Below, in pieces: positions 53,669 through 62,139 of a stretch of 64,000 bases of DNA (position 1 is its first letter; every line of letters begins with the position of its first letter). Below the pieces are notes generated by a model. That model was not told where the DNA came from. It saw nothing but the letters and a program-made list of their open reading frames with translations, and searched no databases. Both the position numbers and the translations under genes were made by a program. The stretch lies in the NCBI GenBank assembly GCA_035772405.1, contig JAYKKM010000045.1:206001-270000 (forward strand), in the 5' to 3' direction. Origin of the DNA: Chrysogorgia sp. JL179-B06 (taxonomy: Eukaryota; Cnidaria; Anthozoa; Scleralcyonacea; Chrysogorgiidae).

Positions 53669-56600
53669 TCAAGGTTCATAAAAAGCAGTCTTAAAAAGAT
53701 GAGTTTTAAGAAGTTTCTTAAAAATTTCTAATGAATTTCCAGGCGCTCTAATGTTACTTGGTAGAGAGTTCCATAATGTTGGTGCTGCTACCGAAAACGA
53801 TCTATATCCATAGCCACGTAAGTTGTAACGTGGCGTATCTAGATAATTCTTTGTGGAGGATCTCAAGAGGCGCTTGGGTGTATAAAATCGCACGAGATCT
53901 TGTAAATATATAGGAGCGGTCTTATTAATACATTTAAAAGTTAGCAGTAGTATTTTAAATTGAATTCTATACTCGACTGGCAACCAGTGTAGTTCTTTAA
54001 GCCGTGGGGTGACATGATCATATTTTCGAGATAAGGTAATCAGTCTAGCTGCAGCGTTTTGGACACTTTGAAGTTTCTTTATCAATCGATTTGGCAAACC
54101 ATAGTATAATGAATTGCAAAAATCTAGCCTCGATGTGATGAAAGCATGCACTAATATAGCACATGACTGTGTAGAAATGTATTTCCTTATTTGGCTGAGA
54201 CTCCGTAGATGAAAAAATGCTGATTTACATGTAGCGTTTATCTGGTTTTCCATAGACATGGTTGGATCCAAAGTCACGCCAATATTTTTGGCACACGTTG
54301 TAGGTGTGATGACTTCGTCACAAACTAACACAGATGTAATAGGTGGTTGGGGACGATGATGAGCACTAAGAATCATAAGTTCCGTTTTGTCCCTGTTCAT
54401 TTTTAACATATTTTGCAGCATCCAGTTATCAATGTCACATACACATGCTTCAAGCCTTGATTTTGCCAACTCAGCTTCACCAGCCACTGACGATTTAAAT
54501 GCAATATATATTTGTGTGTCATCAGCATAAAGGTGAAATCCAATATTATGCTTACGGATTACATCTGCAATAGGTGCTATGTATAATAGAAAAAGAACAG
54601 GCCCCAACACCGATCCCTGAGGAAGACCAAAAGGCATGTCTCGCGAGCTGGATCGACCACCATTGACACTAACAAAGTATTTCCTTTCAGAGAGATATGA
54701 TGAAAACCATTTTAGCACACCGTCTTTAAAACCAAATCTACGAGATAACCTTGATATGAGGATGGTAGGATCTACCGTATCAAAGGCGGCAGACAGATCT
54801 AGCAAAAGAAGAATGACCGACTGTTGGTTGTCTAATGCACGCATGACATCATTATGAACTCTAGTCAGTGCAGTTTCAGTACTGTGATATGGTTTGTATG
54901 CAGATTGGAATACTTCATTAAGGTTTTCCTGATTGACATGGGTGTTAACTTGACAAGCAACAGTCTTTTCAATTGCCTTAGACACAAATTTGAGATTAGA
55001 TATAGGTCTAAAACTCTTAAATTCTTCATGATCGAGAGAAGATTTCTTTAAACTTGGGTTTAAAACAGCAACCTTCTGACAAGAGGGCATAACACATTCA
55101 ATCAGTGATAAGTTAACCATCTTTGTGATTATAGGGAGCAGTATATGAATGCAACGTTTTAAAACTGAGGCAGGAAATGGATCCAAATCACATGATTTAG
55201 AAACTATTTGCTTGATCAGACTAGACAGTTGATCCTCGGTGACAGGGGTAAACTGAGCAAACTCTGTTGTAGATGGATAACAGTTATCACGATTTGTATT
55301 AGATATCGGGATCTGCGCCGTTAAATCATCTCTGATTTTGGTTATTTTATCACTGAAAAAATCAGCAAAAGCATCAGCTAGCTTCTGGGTGGAATCATAA
55401 CTTGGGTACACCTTATCAATTTTTCTGTGAAGCATTTTGTTGACAGTATCAAAAAGGATCCTCTGATTATTCTTATGTTCATCGATTTTAGCTGAGTAAA
55501 AAGACATCTTTGAATTAAACATAGCAGTATTAACTTCTTGACATTTCTTTACGTACTTTTCTCGATCCATTGGTAACTTAGTAACACGCCATCGACGCTC
55601 TAAACGTCGCTTCGTTACCTTTAACTGATAGATTTCGTCAGTAAACCATGGAGAATATGGACGTAAAGTTACCATCTTTTTTTGAACTGGAGCATGGGAT
55701 TCAAGTAGTGATTTCAAGATATTATCATAATTTCCCATTAAGTCAGCAGCAGACATGTCCGAATCACAGACAAGATTTGAATTTGTGATGTCAGTGCATA
55801 AATCGTCATAGTTAATATTTTTCAATTTCCTATAAGAAATCTGCATTTGCGGGTGACTTCGTTTTTGAAGATGGATTTTTGCATTGACTGCAAAATGGTC
55901 TGAAATTCCCGGATCAACCACAGAAGTAGACTGGATGATCTCATTTTCATCACGCCTGGTAATAATCAAATCAAGTATATGGTTACTTACATGAGTTGAT
56001 TGCCGGACATGTTGCTTTAGGTTAAAGGTGTCAATTAGATCTAGAAATTTTTTAGCGTGGATATCACTATCAACATCGATGTGGATATTAAAGTCGCCAG
56101 ATATGATTACACGGCCAGTATCATTATTAATCAGTTCCAAAAAGCTTCCAAATTCTGTAAGAAATAGTTCAAAAGTTAAACCATTTACACTGGATGGAGG
56201 AGGTCGATAAATGACTATCACTCTGAGTGGATTTGCGTCAACCATAGTCATGTCAATAACTTCGAAAGATTTGAAAGAGTATCTAGGTTTGCATTTGAAG
56301 TTGAATGCCCGATGATAAAGCAAACCAATGCCACCTCCTCTAGATCTTCTATCCAAATGCTTAAAAGTATAATTAACAGGAGTAATATCTCTAATCGAAT
56401 ATTCATCGTTGTCTTTGTCTTGTAGCCAAGTCTCGGTTAATGCCAAAATATCTATTTGAGATTCAATTATAAAATCTTTGATTGCAGTAGATTTGTTCCT
56501 AATTGATCTAGAATTCAACAAACAGAAATTGACATTTCTAGACGGCTTGTATGGTTTAGGATTAGAACAAGGAATTTTGGTAAGATTATTGTAATTAACG

Positions 56601-57265
56601 TGTCCGTCCTTGACTTGTTGAAAGTGCAATAGAGCAGAGCGATTAACGAATTTTGCATAATCCCCCTTCCCTCTCGATGTTATTCTTGTCATTATCCTTC
56701 TTTTACCACCTCTTTTTCCTCTGAATTTAAAGATGCCAATCTTCTTCATATAATGAATTGTTTCTTTAGAAGGAGCATCACTATATCTTCGAAGCGCTAC
56801 CAACTGTCGAGCAGAATAATACAAAATACTTGATCTTTGACTTTGTGAACAATGATATTGTGTAATCTCAGAGTATTGTTGTTGTAATGGAAGTTGGTTA
56901 TTGCATGGTCGAGATATCATCATAGGGCCAGGGTTTACAGCAATGTCCATAAACACAGTGATATCTTTAGGCGGATCATGTCCAGGTATAGCCAGCGATG
57001 TAGTGCCATGTTTGCCGAACTTTGATAGTGCTCGTCGGGATTTTAAAAAACCAAATTTTGCCAGAAGTCTGAGTCTTGGTGTCACGGCGAATTTAACAGG
57101 ACACGTGAATTTATCACTCAGCCAAGATGAATACACAAAATTGAAGTTGTTTAGAAGAACAGGACCACAATATAAACACTTGCAGGTGTTATCAGATCGA
57201 GAAAGTGGCTTAACGAGTATAAAAAATAACATAAAACCAAGAGCTAAATTATACGTGGCGGCCAT
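53669..57265 (-). CDS. LINE ORF2: endonuclease and reverse transcriptase with 2A-like N-terminus
   Basis: 1198 residues. N-terminus hydrophobic (about 5-18, signal-peptide-like), then a 2A-like D107-I-A-V-N-P-G-P114. The apurinic-type endonuclease spans about 245-465, with N251, E278, D391/N393 and S-D-H (455-457). The reverse transcriptase spans about 740-1010: L-D-L-S-A-A-F-D (822-829), G-L-P-Q-G-S (880-885) and the catalytic Y-A-D-D (913-916). A Cys/His C-terminal region typical of some LINEs is not obvious. The frame is intact and the catalytic residues are present, so it may be active. It nicks target DNA and copies its own RNA there. Confidence 0.92.
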   Translation of the reverse strand: MAATYNLALGFMLFFILVKPLSRSDNTCKCLYCGPVLLNNFNFVYSSWLSDKFTCPVKFAVTPRLRLLAKFGFLKSRRALSKFGKHGTTSLAIPGHDPPKDITVFMDIAVNPGPMMISRPCNNQLPLQQQYSEITQYHCSQSQRSSILYYSARQLVALRRYSDAPSKETIHYMKKIGIFKFRGKRGGKRRIMTRITSRGKGDYAKFVNRSALLHFQQVKDGHVNYNNLTKIPCSNPKPYKPSRNVNFCLLNSRSIRNKSTAIKDFIIESQIDILALTETWLQDKDNDEYSIRDITPVNYTFKHLDRRSRGGGIGLLYHRAFNFKCKPRYSFKSFEVIDMTMVDANPLRVIVIYRPPPSSVNGLTFELFLTEFGSFLELINNDTGRVIISGDFNIHIDVDSDIHAKKFLDLIDTFNLKQHVRQSTHVSNHILDLIITRRDENEIIQSTSVVDPGISDHFAVNAKIHLQKRSHPQMQISYRKLKNINYDDLCTDITNSNLVCDSDMSAADLMGNYDNILKSLLESHAPVQKKMVTLRPYSPWFTDEIYQLKVTKRRLERRWRVTKLPMDREKYVKKCQEVNTAMFNSKMSFYSAKIDEHKNNQRILFDTVNKMLHRKIDKVYPSYDSTQKLADAFADFFSDKITKIRDDLTAQIPISNTNRDNCYPSTTEFAQFTPVTEDQLSSLIKQIVSKSCDLDPFPASVLKRCIHILLPIITKMVNLSLIECVMPSCQKVAVLNPSLKKSSLDHEEFKSFRPISNLKFVSKAIEKTVACQVNTHVNQENLNEVFQSAYKPYHSTETALTRVHNDVMRALDNQQSVILLLLDLSAAFDTVDPTILISRLSRRFGFKDGVLKWFSSYLSERKYFVSVNGGRSSSRDMPFGLPQGSVLGPVLFLLYIAPIADVIRKHNIGFHLYADDTQIYIAFKSSVAGEAELAKSRLEACVCDIDNWMLQNMLKMNRDKTELMILSAHHRPQPPITSVLVCDEVITPTTCAKNIGVTLDPTMSMENQINATCKSAFFHLRSLSQIRKYISTQSCAILVHAFITSRLDFCNSLYYGLPNRLIKKLQSVQNAAARLITLSRKYDHVTPRLKELHWLPVEYRIQFKILLLTFKCINKTAPIYLQDLVRFYTPKRLLRSSTKNYLDTPRYNLRGYGYRSFSVAAPTLWNSLPSNIRAPGNSLEIFKKLLKTHLFKTAFYEP
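56924..56947 (-). other. 2A-like ribosome-skipping peptide
   Basis: Codes D-I-A-V-N-P-G-P at residues 107-114. The canonical signature is D-x-E-x-N-P-G-P; here Glu is Ala. In related LINEs an N-terminal signal peptide plus 2A gives two alternative products. Confidence 0.5.
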
Positions 57266-57439
57266 GTTGGCGCCTTACATAATTAATTTAGTTTCTGATT
57301 GGTTGGTTGTTTCCGCCATCGAATGTGGTCGGAATTCAGATCGCAGTAGGCTGGTTGCAGGCGCTTTATTATTTTTCTCCCAATTATTTTTTAAAGCTCG
57401 AAAAAAATAAAGGGCCTGTTTCGCAGGCTAGAGGCAAGC

Positions 57440-58100
57440 AAACAAAATGGCTTGACACAAATAAAAGGATATTATGCAAAACAGTTTGCGATTTACAGCG
57501 CACTTTCTTACCTTTGTTTTGAACTGCTGGCCATCCACGTATTCAAATAACAGATGAAACTTTAAATTCCCCTTCAGAATTTTGAATGTAGTTTAGCTTT
57601 TACTAGTAATTTTGGTCGAAATCCGCGAATATCGTGAAAATTTGGGCTTCTTTGTCGATTTCTTCCGACGAGGTAAAAAGAAGGGGGGTTTTCAAGGGGG
57701 GTTGTTTATCGGACATTTATCCTACCCAGGGAGCCCCTAGAAGTTATATTTGGTCTTTGGTGTAAACCAGCAACGTAGCTGACAGACCGGTCTACTTAGG
57801 TACGTTTTTCTCAAAGTGTGTGAATGTTACGATGTTTTTTAGTTTTTTAGGATCGAAATAGGTGTCATGTACGTACATTTGTGCCACAACTTGAAAGATT
57901 AGGCTATTAATTATCAAAAATATACGCCACTGAAGTTGAGTATCTTGAGCCGCATCTAAAACGCGAGGAAGGGAACTAAGCACTAGTCATCTGTCATATG
58001 AGCTAAGCGGGAGCAAATTGCATAGCAACCGACCACTGTGTTGTGGATTAGCCATCCTTCCACCAATCCCGATTGACCTTATTTCCGCTGTCAAGATACA
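57440..58100. other. no recognisable gene
   Basis: G-run near 57683-57702. No supported feature before the GRF tail. Confidence 0.4.
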
Positions 58101-58253
58101 GACCCTCAGGAAAAGTGCGACTTTTTTCAGTGGGCAGATGAAGGCGGACGAAAGAAAAAGAAAAGAAGTCTGAAGAACGTGCAAAAGAAAAAAGCTGCAG
58201 TAAAGAAAGTCAAGCGAAATGGACCACTGGAATCGTCTGAAGATGAAAAATAG
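58101..58253 (+). pseudogene. GRF zinc-finger C-terminal tail
   Basis: The frame has K-C-D-F-F-Q-W-A-D-E-G, the last Cys and aromatic block of a GRF finger, followed by a Lys-rich tail ending S-S-E-D-E-K and a stop. The first half of the finger (the C-x-C part) is not in frame upstream. Probably the 3' end of a mobile-element or repair-type gene. Confidence 0.5.
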
Positions 58254-58439
58254 AACGATCACGAACAGTTAATATCTAGTTTTAATATCGTATAATGGTG
58301 ACAAAAAATAGATTAATTACGAACAAATATTTTAATTGCATTTTTTAATTACTCATTAATTGTGAACTGGTTATTGAATAAAAAAAAATTTAAAAATTTT
58401 GTTGTCTCGTTAACAACAAGCATATAATGTGACGTGTAC

Positions 58440-58700
58440 TCAATTAGAAGTATGATACCCCAGCTAACATATTCACGTTGGACTTACGTTGCGAGAACGT
58501 TGTGTTTAACGTTGTGATAACGTTATTTTGTAGACAGCAGAAAACGTTGTAACGACGTTGTAATATACGAAACGTCGACGTTATGACAACGTTGTGACAA
58601 CGTCATGAGAAAAACGTTGTGTAAATGTTAGATTTGAACGAAGATCTACACTTAATATTCTGACGTTACCACAACCTTATCACAGCCTGAATTTACGCCG
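58440..58700. repeat. AACGTTGTNAC-type short repeats
   Basis: AACGTTGT/ACAACGTT words occur about twelve times in both orientations between 58490 and 58620, an array able to pair with itself. Confidence 0.7.
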
Positions 58701-59248
58701 GTTTCCCAGTAGGTAACATTTTCCACATGGGAATGAAGTTTACGTTAGAAAAGACAGAGAATTATGCGCGCAAAATTGTAGTGGAAAGCTGGCTTAGAGA
58801 TTGATTGAAACGCGCTTTCATCTAGCGCAATTGAAAACTATTAGTTTGAAACCATCTACAGAATTCGAACATGTTTTCCATACTGCTACAAATGCCACAA
58901 ATGTTACTGAATTAAAAACCTTTACCAGCAGACAATTTCAAACATGTACAATAAACAATTAAAACTATTTCCGAAAACATCTTATAAACCAATATTTAGG
59001 TTATAAAGAATAACAGACAGACGAGAAACATGTCTCGTTTTTCTTGTATACTTATACTTGTATATTATACTTGCATTGGGTTACACTTGTAAAACCCAAT
59101 ATTTGGATATTGCCATAGAACAGATAAAAATAATGAATTCAAAATACTATCAATACATAAAATTACAAGTATACCTGTACGAGGATAACTAAATTTTAAA
59201 AAATGCAATACAAATATAATAATTAATAATAATATAAATAATAGAAAA
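58701..59248. other. no recognisable gene
   Basis: AT-rich with no supported feature. Confidence 0.5.
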
Positions 59249-59418
59249 TGGCCGCCCGTGTTTATATAGCCTGATACAAATTTGAATATACTTATGTCAT
59301 ATTTGAAAGTACTTATGTCGAATTTGAAAGTACTTATGTAAACCCTCGCCTGCGTTCATATAAACTTTCAAATTCTCCCAAATTCTCTCGACTTTGCATT
59401 AGGTTATATAAACACGGG
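59249..59418. repeat. MITE, about 170 bp
   Basis: GCCCGTGTTTATATAGCCT at the left is mirrored by AGGTTATATAAACACGGGGC at the right. TTTGAA-TACTTATGT words repeat three times inside. Confidence 0.7.
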
Positions 59419-60061
59419 GCATCTTTTTTCTATTTATTTTATAAAATAATACTCAGTAGTTATAACGTTAAAAATTCCCTGTTGTTCTTCCACCAAGTCG
59501 TATCTTAGTATGTTATTCCACTGCATTGTTTTCTTCAGTATTTGTATCAGGTTTCTAAAAACAGATAAATGTTTAGAATAATCTCAAATTATTGCTGTTG
59601 GACTTGCTGTAATTTAGTATACAGGAAGAATGTCATTAAACCATGAGGATGCAAATTTTAGGCCTTCATTTAACATAATTTCAATGACTTGAGGTAATTT
59701 TGCAGAATAGCATGGTTAGCAAACTCCTAAAGATGACGCTTTTAATATAGCACTTGAAGGTCTAGCACATTATGTGGTGGTTCAAGCGATCTTGGAAAGA
59801 GTTAGAGGAATGCACAACCAAACCAACCGACATGCAAGCGGGTTATTATATAGACATATCTGTGTAACAAATAAGTAAAATAAACTTTACCCGGTATCTG
59901 GAACCGCCAGGTTTGTTTGGGGCATGCTTCAGGCATTCAGATATATGCCCTTCTACGTCAAGCTCAGTGGCCTTCCTGTGACTCCTCATACAGGCTTCTG
60001 TGAAGAAAATAGAGAACTATTGTTAATACATGGGGATTGGCAATGATGAAATCGAATCACA
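59419..60061. other. no recognisable gene
   Basis: AT-rich with no supported feature. Confidence 0.5.
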
Positions 60062-60262
60062 ATATTTGTTATGTGTTAATATATACATTGCTGTAGTGAA
60101 TGTGGGAGAGCTTGGAGTAGACAGACGATACATGGACGATCGTCAAACTTGTATCCTCAGAAAAATGATTCTGTATCCTGGACAGGAATCGAACCTGTAA
60201 CCTTCTGAATTCTGATTGCCGTTGAGATGCTCTAACCATTGAGCCACTGAGTCCCAGATGGA
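60062..60262 (-). repeat. tRNA-derived SINE
   Basis: On the minus strand, TGGCTCAATGGTTAGAGC (A box, near 60230) and GGTTCGATTCC (B box, near 60185) have tRNA spacing. The anticodon region and acceptor ends do not pair as in a true tRNA, so it is tRNA-derived. A unique body of about 110 bp follows. A second copy of its 3' part is at 60347-60390. Confidence 0.55.
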
Positions 60263-60346
60263 GAGCGAAGGTTACAATGATGTACTGGTTCGATTGATAT
60301 ATGTACTGCCTATGCGGCAGTCACCATATATATCGGTAATGTTTGA

Positions 60347-60390
60347 TGTGTTAATATGTATACATTGTTGTAGTGAATGTGAGAGAGCTT
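60347..60390. repeat. partial second copy of the SINE end
   Basis: GATGTGTTAATATGTATACA and the following GTAGTGAATGTGAGAGAGCTT match 60069-60113 at about 90% identity. Confidence 0.6.
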
Positions 60391-60950
60391 TAAAGTTTTC
60401 ATACGTAAGCCATCGTAACGGATCAATGATTGCTGATATTTATTGATAATGCACAGAAGGCATTGAGAGGTAGAGTTCATGAGTAAAAAGTATTATACTT
60501 TTGCAGCAATTTAAAAGTAACACAGTTCTAGGCAGACATATACATACTGGCGTAAATGGTGAAATGTGAATATAAAAATAATGTTAAAATAATGAGCAAT
60601 TACAACATGGTTGATTAAGTTTACTTACTTATGACATTGAACAGGATGAGACATCTGAACGGATTCTTCCCTTTCTTTCCCTTGAAGCTGTACAATGACC
60701 ACAACTTGTTAGTCCCTAGTTTGGCCATTATTCGTCGGATGGTGTCTCCACAACTGTTCCCACACTGGGATGCGAGTCTTTAAAATTTTTAAAGACAATC
60801 TTTAAAATTTAACAAAGGAAATATATCATCAATATATACCGTAGAATATCGAAAGTGACCGCCCCTTCGAAAGTAGCCGCTTTTTTAAACAATTACTACG
60901 AAAACCCGAAAGTAGCCGCCGCAATTTTCCCTTTCGTAAACGGTCAGACA
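60391..60950. other. no recognisable gene; GAAAGTAGCCGCC words
   Basis: At 60847-60935 the phrase GAAAGTAGCCGC occurs about three times (once as GTGACCGCC), a short degenerate repeat. Otherwise nothing. Confidence 0.5.
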
Positions 60951-61736
60951 CATACATACATATATATATATATATACATACATACATACATACATACATA
61001 CACACATATACATACACATATACATATAAATATATACACATACATATATATATACATATATATATATATACACATACATATATACATATACACATATACA
61101 TATACACATATACACATATACACATATACATATATACATATACATATACACATACATATATACATATACATACATACATATATACATATATATACATATA
61201 TACATATATATATACATACATATATATATATATAGGTAATATTTATACATATATATACATATATACATAGATAACAATATTACATATATATACATATATG
61301 TAATACATATATATACATATATATACATATATATATACATATATACATATATATCTATCAACATATATATCTATATATATTTATATATTTACATATATAT
61401 ATATTACATATATATATTATACATATATATATTTATACATATATATATTTATACATATTTATATATATATATTTATTTATACATATATATATTTATTTAT
61501 ATTTATATATATATTATATATTATATATTATATATATATAATATATATATATTTATATTTATATATATATATTTATTTATACATATATATATTTATACAT
61601 ATTTATACATATATTTATACATATATATATTATACATATTATACATATATATATTTACATATATATATACATATATACATATATATCTATCAACATATAT
61701 ATCTATATATATTTACATATATATCTATCAACCAAA
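60951..61736. repeat. (TATACA)n/(TA)n microsatellite tract
   Basis: About 785 bases of alternating TA with CA interruptions. Long frames of Tyr/Ile/Met/Cys or Thr/His/Ile repeats here are artefacts of the repeat. Confidence 0.95.
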
Positions 61737-61922
61737 GATAAGTTCTCTTAACAAGAGAAATGAACTTGTTTCAACGTGCAGACATCGAAAGAAACATTTA
61801 TTGTGTAATATGTAAATTTTCAACACTTGTAATATGAACCACAACGAACAAACGACTCACAAACAACATGACGTCACGCACACGCTCCTCAAATACACAG
61901 ACGCGCTAACTGCGAGTATCAC

Positions 61923-61984
61923 TTTTCACCTGATGAGTGTGACAAGCAATACGCTTGCCATACGAAACAAGTTTGTAGTGGAAA
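61923..61984 (+). ncRNA. type I hammerhead ribozyme
   Basis: CTGATGA at 61930-61936 and GAAAC at 61964-61968. Helix II, 61937-61963, pairs over 11 positions with one mismatch and one wobble around loop AATAC. Helix III is ACAA-GT-TTGT (61967-61976) followed by A, giving a GTA cleavage site after 61977. Helix I pairs TTTCAC with GTGGAA with one G-U. The very short helix III is characteristic of ribozymes in Penelope-like elements, where they cut the element's RNA. Confidence 0.8.
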
Positions 61985-62139
61985 TAAAGTTCTAAATGAA
62001 GTAACTTGTGTTTTAATCATCTGTTATGCCGCTCTGCTTAAGCATTGAGCACTCTACCCGTACGATTTTGTACCCGATATTTATTATCACAACACTTTGC
62101 TATTTCGCTCCTTCATTGTTGAGCACTCTACAAATCGAC

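Larger units (their letters stand above)
53560..57340 (-). mobile_element. L2/CR1-type non-LTR retrotransposon
   Basis: One ORF plus a short 3' UTR that ends in a (TTA)n tail on the minus strand (53556-53575), as in L2/CR1-clade LINEs. The 5' end is not sharply visible but must lie before about 57349, where the host transposon's right arm begins. The complete ORF suggests recent arrival. Confidence 0.8.
52398..57439. mobile_element. MULE-like DNA transposon, 5.0 kb, with nested LINE
   Basis: The element occupies 52407-57430. Its first 38 bases, starting TAGCCTGCGAAACAGGCCC, are the perfect inverse of the last 38, and weaker similarity continues inward to about 52520 and 57349. It is flanked by a perfect 9-bp duplication, GAGGCAAGC (52398-52406 and 57431-57439). 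Nine-base duplications are typical of Mutator-like elements, though hAT-unlike families also exist. No transposase is present. Inside are a RecQ-like relic, a 240-bp inverted-repeat element and a full LINE. Perfect ends suggest recent movement. Confidence 0.8.

Noticed and set aside
54636..57410. Plus-strand frames of 60-169 codons over the LINE
   Set aside because: They lie antisense to an intact 1198-residue ORF with clear catalytic motifs.
60180..60262. True tRNA gene on the minus strand
   Set aside because: A and B boxes are good, but the acceptor ends do not pair and no proper anticodon arm forms; a tRNA-derived SINE fits better.
60829..61364. Long frames of Tyr/Ile/Met/Cys and Thr/His/Ile over the TA/CA tract
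   Set aside because: They are produced by the six-base repeat in every frame on both strands and have no protein character.
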